Positions 1-8,642 of a stretch of 64,000 bases of DNA are shown in pieces (within the stretch, counting starts at the first letter, position 1; each line of letters starts with the position of its first letter). The stretch is taken from the NCBI RefSeq assembly GCF_013372145.1, contig NZ_CP053827.1, forward strand, positions 186,001 to 250,000, read 5' to 3'. The notes beneath the pieces were generated by a model. That model worked only from the letters and a program-made list of their open reading frames with translations. It did no database searches and was not told where the DNA came from. The position numbers were made by a program, and so were the translations under genes. This stretch comes from Campylobacter hyointestinalis subsp. hyointestinalis. Its GTDB lineage: Bacteria > Campylobacterota > Campylobacteria > Campylobacterales > Campylobacteraceae.

Positions 1-585
1 TTTGAGCTAAATCCGCAAAATGTAAAAGAAGCTATAGAAAAAGAGATAGAAGTCGTACTATTTGATAATAAATTCTATCTTAGTCTAAATAATCCAAGGG
101 CGAAGATAGGCTATGTACCGATACCTAAAAACACGGCGCTTGAGTATAACTCTACAAATCCGCTAACCGCTCTTATAGAGGACAAAGGCGGATACGTCGT
201 GCATTATGGAAATAAAGTTCTTACAAAACTTATCCCTGAATATTTTAATTATTCAGATATAGAAAGTAGCGTAAAAATAGAAGCCGATGGTGTTTTAAAA
301 GAGATCTCTCTTGGTTCAAAAATTAATGTTGAAGAAAATATAAAAGTCATAAGTCGTCCTAACGTAAGAGTAAATATCATAGGTTATAATTCAAAACTAA
401 AAGACGAATCAGACATCACAGTAAATAAAAAAGACATCATCAGAAACTACTCTATAGATAAAAAAGGCAAAATCTTTAGGATAGAGCTTTATGAGCAAAC
501 AGACGGCGCTAATGATAAATTTATCGGTATGTTTTTGGTAGAATTTGCCATGCTAGATCTACCAAATGATGGAGCCTTATCATGA
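1..585 (+). CDS. pgp1: Peptidoglycan carboxypeptidase Pgp1/Csd4-type, C-terminal part (5' end outside window)
   Basis: An open frame runs in from the left edge, with codon 1 at base 1, and ends at the TGA overlapping the next start (ATGA). About 194 residues are visible and there is no start codon in the window that makes sense, so the gene is truncated by the window edge. The visible part holds two segments that look like small beta-rich modules (for example NPRAKIGYVPIPKN and ISRPNVRVNIIGYN) and no catalytic zinc motif. From memory, the gene upstream of tsaD in Campylobacter is pgp1 (Cj1345c), a DL-carboxypeptidase that trims muropeptide tripeptides and gives the cell its helical shape; its catalytic domain is N-terminal and is followed by beta domains. 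The assignment therefore rests on position plus weak sequence resemblance. An unrelated periplasmic protein remains possible. Confidence 0.55.
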   Translation, partial: FELNPQNVKEAIEKEIEVVLFDNKFYLSLNNPRAKIGYVPIPKNTALEYNSTNPLTALIEDKGGYVVHYGNKVLTKLIPEYFNYSDIESSVKIEADGVLKEISLGSKINVEENIKVISRPNVRVNIIGYNSKLKDESDITVNKKDIIRNYSIDKKGKIFRIELYEQTDGANDKFIGMFLVEFAMLDLPNDGALS

Positions 586-1586
586 TACTTGGTATAGAAA
601 GCAGTTGTGATGATAGCTCGGTAGCTTTGATGAAATTAGGTACTTTTGAGCTTAAATTTTATAAAAAAATCACTCAAGAAAATGAGCATAGTAAATACGG
701 CGGCGTAGTTCCAGAACTTGCGGCTCGTCTTCACGCCGCAGCTTTGCCGCGCTTGATAGAAGAGATAAAGCCATATTTTAGTGGTATTAAAGCCATCGCA
801 GTTACAAACGAACCGGGTCTTAGCGTCAGTTTGATCAGCGGTGTGAGCGTCGCTAAATCCTTAAGTGTAGCTCTAAATTTACCTATTATCGCAGTAAATC
901 ATCTGATAGGACATATTTACTCTTTATTTTTGGGTAATGAGCCGGTTTTTCCGCTTGGAGTTTTGCTTGTCAGTGGCGGACATACGCTCGTGCTAAATAT
1001 CGATGAAAACGGTGTTATAAGCATACTTGCTACTACTAGTGATGATAGTTTTGGTGAGAGTTTCGATAAAGTAGCAAAGATGATGGATCTTGGCTATCCA
1101 GGTGGAGAAGTTATACAAAATTTGGCTAAAAGTGGTGATAAAAATCGTTTTAAATTTAGCGTTCCTTTAAAATACGATAAACGTTTAGAATATAGCTTTT
1201 CTGGGCTTAAAAACCAAGTACGCGTTCAAATTGCGAATTTAGGAGATCTTGGCGAACAAGACATAAGTGACGTAGCTGCTTGCTTTGAAGAGACTGCCGT
1301 AAATCATATAATCGATAAATTAGAAAAGATTTTTGATAAATTTGAATTTAAAAATTTCGGAGTGGTAGGTGGAGCTAGCGCGAATTTAAATTTAAGAAAT
1401 AAGCTAGAAAAACTTTGCTCTAAATTCGGTTCAAATTTACTTTATGCGCCTCTTAAATTTTGTAGTGATAATGCGGCTATGATAGCGCGCGCTGGAGCCA
1501 CTAAATTTAAAAATGGCGAGTTTGAAGACGCTTTAACGATGCAGATTCATCCACGTTCAAATTTAGAGCTCATAAGACTTAAATGA
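582..1586 (+). CDS. tsaD: tRNA N6-threonylcarbamoyladenosine transferase TsaD
   Basis: TsaD (Gcp/Kae1 family, 334 aa, normal length) transfers threonylcarbamoyl from TC-AMP to A37 of ANN-decoding tRNAs in the cytoplasm, with TsaB and TsaE as partners. The sequence opens with the ASKHA nucleotide-binding signature MILGIESSCDDSSVAL. It carries the metal-binding HxxxH pair in NHLIGHIYS (about residues 106-114), the LLVSGGHT motif (about 128-135) and DSFGESFDKVAKMM with the following GYPGG. The C-terminal VVGGASANLNLR and APLKFCSDNAAMIA segments are typical. The start ATG overlaps the upstream stop by 4 bp, which suggests translational coupling with the peptidoglycan hydrolase gene. Nothing is missing or unusual. 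Confidence 0.97.
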   Translation: MILGIESSCDDSSVALMKLGTFELKFYKKITQENEHSKYGGVVPELAARLHAAALPRLIEEIKPYFSGIKAIAVTNEPGLSVSLISGVSVAKSLSVALNLPIIAVNHLIGHIYSLFLGNEPVFPLGVLLVSGGHTLVLNIDENGVISILATTSDDSFGESFDKVAKMMDLGYPGGEVIQNLAKSGDKNRFKFSVPLKYDKRLEYSFSGLKNQVRVQIANLGDLGEQDISDVAACFEETAVNHIIDKLEKIFDKFEFKNFGVVGGASANLNLRNKLEKLCSKFGSNLLYAPLKFCSDNAAMIARAGATKFKNGEFEDALTMQIHPRSNLELIRLK

Positions 1587-1607
1587 TAGTTATGATATAA
1601 TTTAAAG

Positions 1608-3974
1608 ATGAAATTTCTAGCATTAATAATTTTTGTCAGCGTTAATGTTTTCGCGTTTTCTCTTACGATAAACAGCGGTAGGCAAAACGGTAACGATTAT
1701 TATGTTTTACATTTAGAAGATATCTTTGATATAGAATGCAAGGCAGAGCAAGACGCACAAAACATTTATACTTGTAAAGTTTTAGGTAGTCTTGATGATA
1801 AGATCAGAAATCAAAATTTACCGTTTGCAGATATTTTATTTGAAAAAAGCGGCGATAGTTACAATGTTATCATAAGAGCAAAACAAAAATCTAGGCTTAT
1901 AAATGCTGGCGTGAGTCTGTTTAATACACAAAATCCAAAGCAAAAAACAGCTGATTTTTCTAAACATTTTACTATACTCATCGGACAAAACATAATAGAA
2001 TCGCCGAAAAATAGGGGCGTCGGTATAGATTTTCCTATCACGTTTTTTAATGTTTTAAGACCTAGTATAGGTGCGCTAGATCTCAATAAAGAGCCGTTAT
2101 CTTATGGAGATGGCGCTGATGTGGGCTCATACCTTAGTATCAAAAAAAGCTATGATAGCAAAGCATATAGCGAAGCGTTAAAAGATGCTAAAAAAGCACT
2201 TGAGCTTCATCCTCAAAGTATCTTTGCAAGTGAGTTTTGGCTTTATTATCTACGCTCTTCGCAAAAGTTGGCAAAAAGAGCAAACGACTATAAGCTAGCA
2301 GAGCAGTACGCTGATGATATAATAAATAGTGGTAAAAGGTGGATGAAAAACTATCCTTCTGATAGAAATTATCCTGAAGTTTTATATCTCATCACAGAAG
2401 CTTACCTTGATAAAGATATGACAAGTGATGCAAATTACGCTCTTGATATACTTATGACGGAGCATCCAGACTCGCCTTGGACGAAAACTACCATACTAGC
2501 TTACGCAAACGCTCTTTTAAATAAAGGAAAATTAGAAGATGCGGTGCGACTTTACGAAGATGTTTTATACTCGACAAGCGATCTCGATCTAGCAAGCAGA
2601 GCAGCCATAAAGCTAGCAGATGCTAGTATATCAAAGCAAAAATTTGATGATGCAAAAGAATATATCCAAAAGGTTATAGACTCAAATCAAAAGTATTTTG
2701 CTGAGGATCTTGCAAACTCTATGGAACAAGCCGCCGCTTTTAGGGATAAGGGTATGCAAGGTATTGCTTCACAAATTTATAGGATTGTTTTTGAATACTC
2801 AAAAAGAGGTGACAACTTTTATGAAACAGCGCTTCGAAATTTAGGCCTAAGCTTGTCAAAAATATCTGGGGCTAAAGAAGCTTATGAGTACTTGCAAAGA
2901 TATCAAAAAGAATTTAGCGGTAGCGAGTTTATACCTGAGGTATCAGTCGCTTTAGATAGATTGTTTTTTGATTTAAACGGTACAAACGAAGAAAAACATA
3001 AAAACTACGCTCAGCTTATGGACAAATACAAAGGCTTAGATATAGGGAAAAAAGCTTTAAAAGAAGAAGTTAAGCTTAGCTTTGAAGAGAAAAATTATAA
3101 AAAAGTTTTAGGTTTTGGTGAGCAAATTTTGGATCTAAATGATAGTGATTCTACAAAATTTCTTAAAGATTCGGCTAGTTTTTTAGCAAATTTAGCAAAT
3201 CAAAGCGGAGATTGTAGAACGCTAGTAAATATAACAAATAAATACGATTTAAAAGATGCTATAAAAGATAAGTTCAAGCTTTTTAATTGTCTTATGAGAA
3301 CTGCAAAATACGATGAAGCGTTGAATTTAGCAGTATCTCACATCAGAGATGATGACTTGCACGATAGAGTCGAGTGGCTCTCAAATACAAGCAGGGCTCT
3401 TTATGAAGTAGGCAGGTATGAAGAGTGCATAAGGGCTTGCGATGAGGCTATGAGCCTAGCTTCTACTATAAAATATTCCGATCCGACAGCGGCGATTTTT
3501 TACCGTTTTTATTCGCTTTTAAAGCTAAATAGATTTGAAGAAGCACTAAGTAGTATAAATGCTCTTGAAAGTTTAAGGGGAAATGATATACGTTTAGTCG
3601 AAATTTACGATGCTGCAGCAAAATATGCAAAAGACAAGGGCTTTGATAGTGCTGCGCTTAATTATTCAAAAAAAGCTATTGATATGCAAAGAAAATTAGG
3701 CATTAGTACGTTTAGTCCAGATATTGATTTTATATATATATCATCACTCTTAAAAATAGCCAAATTTAATGAAGCCTTAAGTGTGGCTAGAGCTTTGCTA
3801 GGCATTAATATGCCTCCGCAGAGTAGAATCAGAGCCTTATATCAAGTGGCTGAAATTTATATCTCTATGAATGAGCCAAACTCGGCTAAAATTTATGTAG
3901 ATGAGTGCTTGAAGATGAGACTAGACTCGCCTTGGAAAAACCTATGTGAGCAGCAAAGTAAGCTTATAAATTAG
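1608..3974 (+). CDS. pflA: Flagellar motor scaffold protein PflA (TPR repeats)
   Basis: A 788-aa exported protein: signal peptide MKFLALIIFVSVNVFAFS, then a beta-rich N-terminal region (about 20-165), then a long array of helical TPR-like repeats to the C-terminus (for example SYDSKAYSEALKDAKKALEL, GKLEDAVRLYEDVLY, GRYEECIRACDEAMS). The length equals my recollection of Campylobacter jejuni PflA (788 aa), and the beta-sandwich plus TPR superhelix layout is the same. In that family PflA sits in the periplasm and, with PflB, forms the medial disk spokes that hold the wide MotAB stator ring; loss gives paralysed flagella. The 3' end overlaps convergent miaA by 11 bp. There is no strong ribosome-binding site; a TATAAT lies only 7 bp before the ATG. 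A different periplasmic TPR protein is the main alternative. Confidence 0.82.
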   Translation: MKFLALIIFVSVNVFAFSLTINSGRQNGNDYYVLHLEDIFDIECKAEQDAQNIYTCKVLGSLDDKIRNQNLPFADILFEKSGDSYNVIIRAKQKSRLINAGVSLFNTQNPKQKTADFSKHFTILIGQNIIESPKNRGVGIDFPITFFNVLRPSIGALDLNKEPLSYGDGADVGSYLSIKKSYDSKAYSEALKDAKKALELHPQSIFASEFWLYYLRSSQKLAKRANDYKLAEQYADDIINSGKRWMKNYPSDRNYPEVLYLITEAYLDKDMTSDANYALDILMTEHPDSPWTKTTILAYANALLNKGKLEDAVRLYEDVLYSTSDLDLASRAAIKLADASISKQKFDDAKEYIQKVIDSNQKYFAEDLANSMEQAAAFRDKGMQGIASQIYRIVFEYSKRGDNFYETALRNLGLSLSKISGAKEAYEYLQRYQKEFSGSEFIPEVSVALDRLFFDLNGTNEEKHKNYAQLMDKYKGLDIGKKALKEEVKLSFEEKNYKKVLGFGEQILDLNDSDSTKFLKDSASFLANLANQSGDCRTLVNITNKYDLKDAIKDKFKLFNCLMRTAKYDEALNLAVSHIRDDDLHDRVEWLSNTSRALYEVGRYEECIRACDEAMSLASTIKYSDPTAAIFYRFYSLLKLNRFEEALSSINALESLRGNDIRLVEIYDAAAKYAKDKGFDSAALNYSKKAIDMQRKLGISTFSPDIDFIYISSLLKIAKFNEALSVARALLGINMPPQSRIRALYQVAEIYISMNEPNSAKIYVDECLKMRLDSPWKNLCEQQSKLIN

Positions 3975-4932
3975 CTTTTATATCGGTCAGAATTTCATCA
4001 AATCCGCTTTGGAATTTTACTTTTTTTGTATTTGGGAACTGAGATTTATTGAACGTGCGTTGCCTTTTTGCTAGCTGGATAGTATGAGTAGCTATAAGCC
4101 AGTAAAGCTTATATACGCTAGATTTTTGGTTTTTAAGCTCATTAAGAATGCAGTTTTTATCAAATTTATCTGAATTTAGATCATTCAAACCGAAATTTTC
4201 GAATTCTCCCTTGCCGCGTAAGAATTCCCCACATTCCTTAAGCCCTATACATTTTAACGATTTTGCTTCAAATCCGTATTTGTCAAAAAGCAGATGAGCT
4301 TCGTTTAAAAGCCCTACTTCAAGCATCTTTTTGGTTCTTAGATATATCCTATCTTTGAGCTCTTCTTTATCCCAGCAGATCTCATAAATATCGATATTTT
4401 CGATAACTTTTTTATTTGTGTTTTGTTCTAGCCAAATAGTTGGAATACACTTTGAAAATTCATAAATTTGATACCATTTGTGAAGTCGAAATTTATCATT
4501 TTTACTAAATTTAGCACAAAATTTCTCATCGATTTTTAAGGCTATTTCCCAGATCTCATCATCGCTTAGTTTTATGTCGCATTCTGGAATTTTGGGGCTT
4601 AGCCCTTCTAGCATAGCTTTTAGATAAAAACCGCTTCCTCCTGTGATGATGAGCGGACAATTTTTAGATCTCGCGTAAGACACTGCTTTTTTATACTCGT
4701 CTATGAAGTTTCCTACACAAAAATGCTCGTTTGGATAGACTAAATTTATACCAAAATGGGTTATCTCTTCTAATTGTTCTTTGCTAGGTTTTGCGCTTGC
4801 TATATTGATATCTTTATAAAGACAGAGCGAATCAAGGCTCAAAATGACAGCGTCAAGCCTTTTTGCTAGTTTTATCCCCAGCTCACTTTTACCACTAGCA
4901 GTCGTTCCGATAAGTGCAAACTCAAAAAACAC
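3964..4932 (-). CDS. miaA: tRNA dimethylallyltransferase MiaA
   Basis: MiaA adds a dimethylallyl group from DMAPP to N6 of A37 in tRNAs reading UNN codons. The P-loop GTTASGKSELG lies at about residues 8-18, followed by the DSLCLYKDINIASAKPS motif and the ITGGSGFYLKAMLEGL motif seen in all MiaA proteins. The C-terminal domain has the TKKMLEVGLLNEA and IATHTIQLAKRQRTF segments (family K/R-rich QTRQ-like motif). I chose GTG at 4932 because an AAGG lies 6 nt upstream; the TTG two codons earlier (4938) would sit too close to it. The gene converges on pflA and is divergent from the prenyltransferase gene at 5027. About 322 aa, slightly longer than E. coli MiaA. Confidence 0.95.
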   Translation of the reverse strand: MFFEFALIGTTASGKSELGIKLAKRLDAVILSLDSLCLYKDINIASAKPSKEQLEEITHFGINLVYPNEHFCVGNFIDEYKKAVSYARSKNCPLIITGGSGFYLKAMLEGLSPKIPECDIKLSDDEIWEIALKIDEKFCAKFSKNDKFRLHKWYQIYEFSKCIPTIWLEQNTNKKVIENIDIYEICWDKEELKDRIYLRTKKMLEVGLLNEAHLLFDKYGFEAKSLKCIGLKECGEFLRGKGEFENFGLNDLNSDKFDKNCILNELKNQKSSVYKLYWLIATHTIQLAKRQRTFNKSQFPNTKKVKFQSGFDEILTDIKANL

Positions 4933-5026
4933 GAGCAACCTTTTTTTGGTTTAATTTTATCAAAAAAATATCAATAATTATAAATTTATGAAATATTTGC
5001 TACAATGATAAACTTAAAGGAAAATA

Positions 5027-5896
5027 ATGAGCAAATTTATTCAAATTTTAAAAGATATAAATGAACTTATAGTTTTTAAACATTCCGTTTTTGCATTACC
5101 GTTTATATTTATGGCTATGATAGTTTCTAGTAAATTAGTAAATGGTACTATGTGGTTTGGTTTGTCGTTGCTTTTTTTAGGAATTTTGTGCGCAGTTAGC
5201 GCTAGAAACTACGCAATGGCGCTAAATCGTTATCTTGATGAGGATATCGATAGGCCAAATCCAAGATGTGCTTCTCGTCCTAGTGTAGATGGTCGCATAG
5301 GTAGAAAAAATTTACTTTTATTTATAATCGCAAACGCTGTTATTTTCGTTGTTACCGCATATTTTATCAACTCTTTGGCTTTTTGGCTCAGCTTTGTATT
5401 TCTTATCATTTTAGGCGGGTATTCTTATTTTAAGCGTTTTTCTCATTTAGCTCATCTTGTTTTAGGACTAAGTCTAGGACTTTCTCCTATAGCCGGCGCC
5501 ATCGCTGTAAGTGGCACTATACCGCTTTGGTCTATTTTATTATGTCTTGGAGTCGTATTTTGGGTGGCTGGATTTGACGTGCTTTATTCATTACAGGATA
5601 TGGATTACGATAGAAAAACAGGACTTTATAGCATACCAGCGATATACGGACAGCAAGCATCTATGTTTATATCTGCTTTGTTTCACGGCTTGTGCGTTCT
5701 GTTTTGGCTGCTATTTATAGGTGCTAGTCATTTGGGCTTTTTTGCGTATTTAGGAGCTATTATAGCGGGATTTATACTTTTTAAAGAGCATAGGATAGTA
5801 AGGGCCGATTTTCAAAAGATCGATAAAGCTTTTTTTACGTTAAACGGTTACTTAGGCATTATGTTCTTTGTTTTTATTTGGATTGACTTATGGTAG
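5027..5896 (+). CDS. mqnP: UbiA-family prenyltransferase, probably MqnP of the futalosine menaquinone route
   Basis: An integral membrane prenyltransferase of 289 aa with about eight hydrophobic helices. Both Asp-rich prenyl-diphosphate sites of the UbiA family are present: NRYLDEDIDRPNPR (about residues 65-78) and DVLYSLQDMDYDRKTGLYS (about 185-203). Campylobacter makes menaquinone by the futalosine pathway, so the expected role is prenylation of the naphthoate precursor at the inner membrane, upstream of the methyltransferase MenG found at 39184-39894. The start ATG follows AAAGGAAAATA. The end overlaps the next gene by 7 bp. It could also be annotated as a 4-hydroxybenzoate polyprenyltransferase, but these bacteria lack ubiquinone. 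Confidence 0.85.
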   Translation: MSKFIQILKDINELIVFKHSVFALPFIFMAMIVSSKLVNGTMWFGLSLLFLGILCAVSARNYAMALNRYLDEDIDRPNPRCASRPSVDGRIGRKNLLLFIIANAVIFVVTAYFINSLAFWLSFVFLIILGGYSYFKRFSHLAHLVLGLSLGLSPIAGAIAVSGTIPLWSILLCLGVVFWVAGFDVLYSLQDMDYDRKTGLYSIPAIYGQQASMFISALFHGLCVLFWLLFIGASHLGFFAYLGAIIAGFILFKEHRIVRADFQKIDKAFFTLNGYLGIMFFVFIWIDLW

Positions 5897-6393
5897 ACTT
5901 TAGACTTATAGCTTCGCAAATTTCAGTGAAATTCGAAGAGGATGATGGTAATAAGTTTGAGCTTGAGTTTAACTCGTCTCGTGCAAATATAGAAGAGTGG
6001 CTTAGTCTAGCAAAAGCTAGAGGCGAGGCTGAAAACTCAGATCCGCTTACTTTAAAATTGCTAGTTGAGCTTTATAAAAAAGTAGATGAGCTTTCAAATT
6101 TAATAAAACATGAAAAGTCGCCGCAGACTCCTTTAAAATATCATGAGATTACGAGTTTGATAGGATTTGAAGGTTTTGAGTTTAAAAACGAATGCTTAGA
6201 TCCTAGCAAAATCTACTTTGCAAGAGTTTCCTTGCCTCTTTTTATAAAACGTGACATTCTTTTGTATTTTGAAGCACTAAGTACTAAGACTGCAAAGATA
6301 ATAAGAGTATCAAGAAATGATGAAAAAGAGTGGTCGATGTATGTAGCAGAGAGTGAAAGACTAGAGATAAGGAAGCAAAAAAGCAATGGGTAG
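5890..6393 (+). CDS. Conserved protein of unknown function (PilZ-like fold suspected)
   Basis: A 167-aa soluble protein with no signal peptide or membrane helix. It begins MVDFRLIASQISVKFEEDDG. A helical stretch (about 35-75, WLSLAKARGEAENSDPLTLK and a following coiled segment) precedes a beta-rich half (about 95-160) containing KIYFARVSLPLFIKRDI, which resembles the beta strands of PilZ-like domains; the RxxxR/DxSxxG c-di-GMP binding signature is absent. It overlaps the prenyltransferase gene by 7 bp and the following gene by 8 bp, so all three are probably one transcript leading to moaA. I do not recognise a specific family name; the PilZ resemblance is only a suspicion. Confidence 0.75.
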   Translation: MVDFRLIASQISVKFEEDDGNKFELEFNSSRANIEEWLSLAKARGEAENSDPLTLKLLVELYKKVDELSNLIKHEKSPQTPLKYHEITSLIGFEGFEFKNECLDPSKIYFARVSLPLFIKRDILLYFEALSTKTAKIIRVSRNDEKEWSMYVAESERLEIRKQKSNG

Positions 6394-6892
6394 TGAGGTT
6401 TTGATCTACATATGTTTTAGCGTGATTTTAGTAGTGATGTTTGTTTATATAAATTTGAAAGATAAAGAAGCTAGGAAAAAGTTTTCTAAATTTGAGATAG
6501 TTTTAGAAGAACTTATAAAAGAAAATTATCAGCTCAAAAAGCAAATTTCATCTCTCCCTAAAACCCAAGTAAATGACGATAGTGGTATTATAAAAGTCGC
6601 TTTAGAGCATGTTGATGAAGCGTTAAATTTAAAAGTAGCGCCGATGTTAGAGAGTCTAAAAAGCATAGAAAAAGTTATAGACGACTTTCAAAATGATCAG
6701 CAAAATAGACTTTATAGCTTAGAAGAGCGAACAAAAACATTTACTAAGATCACTCCGCCTAGCTTTGATAGTGAAGAAGATAGGATAATAGAGCTTTATA
6801 ACGCTGGAAAAAGCGTAGAAAGCATAGCAAGAGACCTAAGGCTAAGCGTCGGAAGAGTAAATATGGTCTTAAAATTTCATAAGGTGATTTGA
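6386..6892 (+). CDS. Membrane-anchored coiled-coil protein with C-terminal helix-turn-helix
   Basis: 168 aa. An N-terminal transmembrane helix (about 4-22, [18 protein letters not shown]) is followed by a charged coiled coil (about 28-125). The C-terminus, about 130-168, looks like a small helix-turn-helix: [18 protein letters not shown], then [18 protein letters not shown]. Proteins of this layout (DUF6115-like) are conserved in Campylobacter and their role is unknown to me. The gene overlaps its upstream neighbour by 8 bp and its TGA shares a base with the moaA ATG (TGATG). A membrane-tethered HTH could sense an envelope signal or merely be a structural helical hairpin; the sequence does not decide this. 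Confidence 0.8.
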   Translation: MGSEVLIYICFSVILVVMFVYINLKDKEARKKFSKFEIVLEELIKENYQLKKQISSLPKTQVNDDSGIIKVALEHVDEALNLKVAPMLESLKSIEKVIDDFQNDQQNRLYSLEERTKTFTKITPPSFDSEEDRIIELYNAGKSVESIARDLRLSVGRVNMVLKFHKVI

Positions 6893-7860
6893 TGTTAATT
6901 GATAGTTATGGTAGGGTTGTTGATTATCTTAGAGTTTCGGTAACTGAAAGGTGTAATTTTCGCTGTCGTTACTGCATGCCAGAAGAGGGCATTGAAAATA
7001 TCTCTCATCAAAATGTGCTAAGCTACGAAGAGATGTTTGAGTTTATCAAAATTTGTTTAGATAACGGCGTTACGAAGATCAGGCTAACGGGCGGCGAACC
7101 GCTTGTTAGAAAAGGTGTTGAAAACTTTGTGGCTATGATAAATAACTATAAGCCAAATCTTGATCTTGCTATGACTACAAATGGCTATCTTTTGGCAAAA
7201 AAAGCAAAAGCCCTGAAAGAGGCGGGACTCAAACGTTTAAATATATCTTTAGATACTTTAGACAGACAAAAAGCTGCTTTTATAGCTAGAAAAGATGTTC
7301 TTGATGAGGTTATAGATGGTATAAATGAAGCTGCAAATTTGGGCTTTGGGGTTAAGCTAAACACTGTGGCGTTAAAAGGTGTAAATGATGGCGAACTTCT
7401 TGATCTAATGGAATTTGCAAAAAGTAAAAACGCCCAAATTCGTTATATAGAATTTATGGAAAATAGTAGCGCTTGTAGCGAGTTAAGAGGGCTTAAAAAA
7501 GATGATATTTTGAGCTTGATCTCAAAAAAATATAAAGTAAAAGAGATAACAAAAAGTCCACATAGTCCATCAAGCCTTTTTGAGCTTGAAGACGGTTATA
7601 AATTCGGTATAATCGATCCACACAAACATGACTTTTGTGCTACTTGTAATCGCCTAAGACTCAGCGCGGAAGGGCTTTTGATACCATGTCTTTACTACGA
7701 AGATGGAAAAAGCATAAGAGAAGCAATGAGGGCTGGAGACATCAAAAAAGCATGCGAGATACTAAGAGAAGTCATAGAAAAAAAGCCAGAGAAAAACAAA
7801 TGGGAAAATGACGGTAAAGGCGAGATATCTAGCCGTGCATTTTACCAAACAGGCGGCTGA
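6892..7860 (+). CDS. moaA: GTP 3',8-cyclase MoaA (molybdopterin synthesis)
   Basis: MoaA is a radical-SAM enzyme that converts GTP to 3',8-cyclo-GTP, the first step of molybdenum cofactor synthesis. The N-terminal radical-SAM cluster is [15 protein letters not shown] (CxxxCxxC), followed by [14 protein letters not shown]. The second, substrate-binding 4Fe-4S cluster is at [21 protein letters not shown]. The length (322 aa) is normal, but the usual C-terminal GG-like end is ...FYQTGG, the expected activating double-glycine tail. I prefer ATG 6892 over TTG 6889, because ATG overlaps the upstream TGA as TGATG. It is followed by queE, again with a TGATG overlap. Confidence 0.97.
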   Translation: MLIDSYGRVVDYLRVSVTERCNFRCRYCMPEEGIENISHQNVLSYEEMFEFIKICLDNGVTKIRLTGGEPLVRKGVENFVAMINNYKPNLDLAMTTNGYLLAKKAKALKEAGLKRLNISLDTLDRQKAAFIARKDVLDEVIDGINEAANLGFGVKLNTVALKGVNDGELLDLMEFAKSKNAQIRYIEFMENSSACSELRGLKKDDILSLISKKYKVKEITKSPHSPSSLFELEDGYKFGIIDPHKHDFCATCNRLRLSAEGLLIPCLYYEDGKSIREAMRAGDIKKACEILREVIEKKPEKNKWENDGKGEISSRAFYQTGG

Positions 7861-8585
7861 TGGTAAGAGTAGTCGAGCATTTTACTAGCATTCAAGGCGA
7901 GGGTAAATTTAGTGGTCGTTACTCACTTTTTATCCGCCTTGGAGGATGCAACCTTTCTTGCAAGGGTTTTGGCGTCAAGACAAGGTCTCCAAAAACAGGC
8001 GAGATATTAGTCGGTTGTGATACGATCAAAGCGGTGCAAACATCGCATTTTGGGCATAGTAAATTTGATTATAAAGCTCTTGTAAATTTAGTAAAAGAAA
8101 CGGAGTTTAAACCTCTCATCGTGATAACGGGCGGTGAGCCGCTACTTTGGCATAAAGATGAAGATCTGATCAAATTTGCACAGTGGTGTTTTGAGCAAGA
8201 TTATGAAGTGCATTTTGAAACAAACGGCACTGTTTTTGTGGATTTTGATAAATTTGAAGTGTATAAAAAGTCTAAATTTGCAGTAAGCGTAAAACTATCC
8301 ATAAGCAGTGAGCCAAAATCCAAAAGAATAAATCAAAAGGCCTTACAAGCGATCTTTGCTAACGCTGATGCATTTTATAAATTTGTGATTTGCGGAAGTG
8401 AGATTGATGAGATAAACGAGATATTGGAGCTACAAAACGGCGAAGTTTGGTGTATGCCTCTTGGCAAAGACCGCTTTGAGCTAGGCAAAAACGCCTTAAA
8501 TGTAGCAGAGTTTTGTATCAAAAACGGTTTTAACTACTCTGATAGACTCCACGTGCGCTTATGGAATGATAAAGAAGGCGTGTAA
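7860..8585 (+). CDS. queE: 7-carboxy-7-deazaguanine synthase QueE, with long insert in the cluster motif
   Basis: QueE is a radical-SAM enzyme making CDG from carboxytetrahydropterin in queuosine precursor synthesis. The start VVEHFTSIQGEGKFSGRYSLF is typical QueE, as are VITGGEPLLW and the HFETNGTV segment. The iron-sulfur motif is unusual: the first two cysteines (GGCNLSCKG) are followed by an 18-residue spacer before GCDTIKAVQ, giving CX3CX18C in place of CX3CX2C. Other QueE proteins are known with enlarged motifs, so the enzyme is probably active. The start overlaps moaA's stop (TGATG). QueD, the enzyme before it in the pathway, is at 36203-36784. Confidence 0.9.
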   Translation: MVRVVEHFTSIQGEGKFSGRYSLFIRLGGCNLSCKGFGVKTRSPKTGEILVGCDTIKAVQTSHFGHSKFDYKALVNLVKETEFKPLIVITGGEPLLWHKDEDLIKFAQWCFEQDYEVHFETNGTVFVDFDKFEVYKKSKFAVSVKLSISSEPKSKRINQKALQAIFANADAFYKFVICGSEIDEINEILELQNGEVWCMPLGKDRFELGKNALNVAEFCIKNGFNYSDRLHVRLWNDKEGV

Positions 8586-8642
8586 GTCAGCTTCTAGGTA
8601 GGGCTTTGTCTTTTTGGTCTATTGTAAATATAGGTTTTAAGC

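Noticed and set aside
1596-1601. TATAAT just before pflA
   Set aside because: Only 7 bp from the ATG, so it could not leave a normal leader; in AT-rich DNA this is likely chance.
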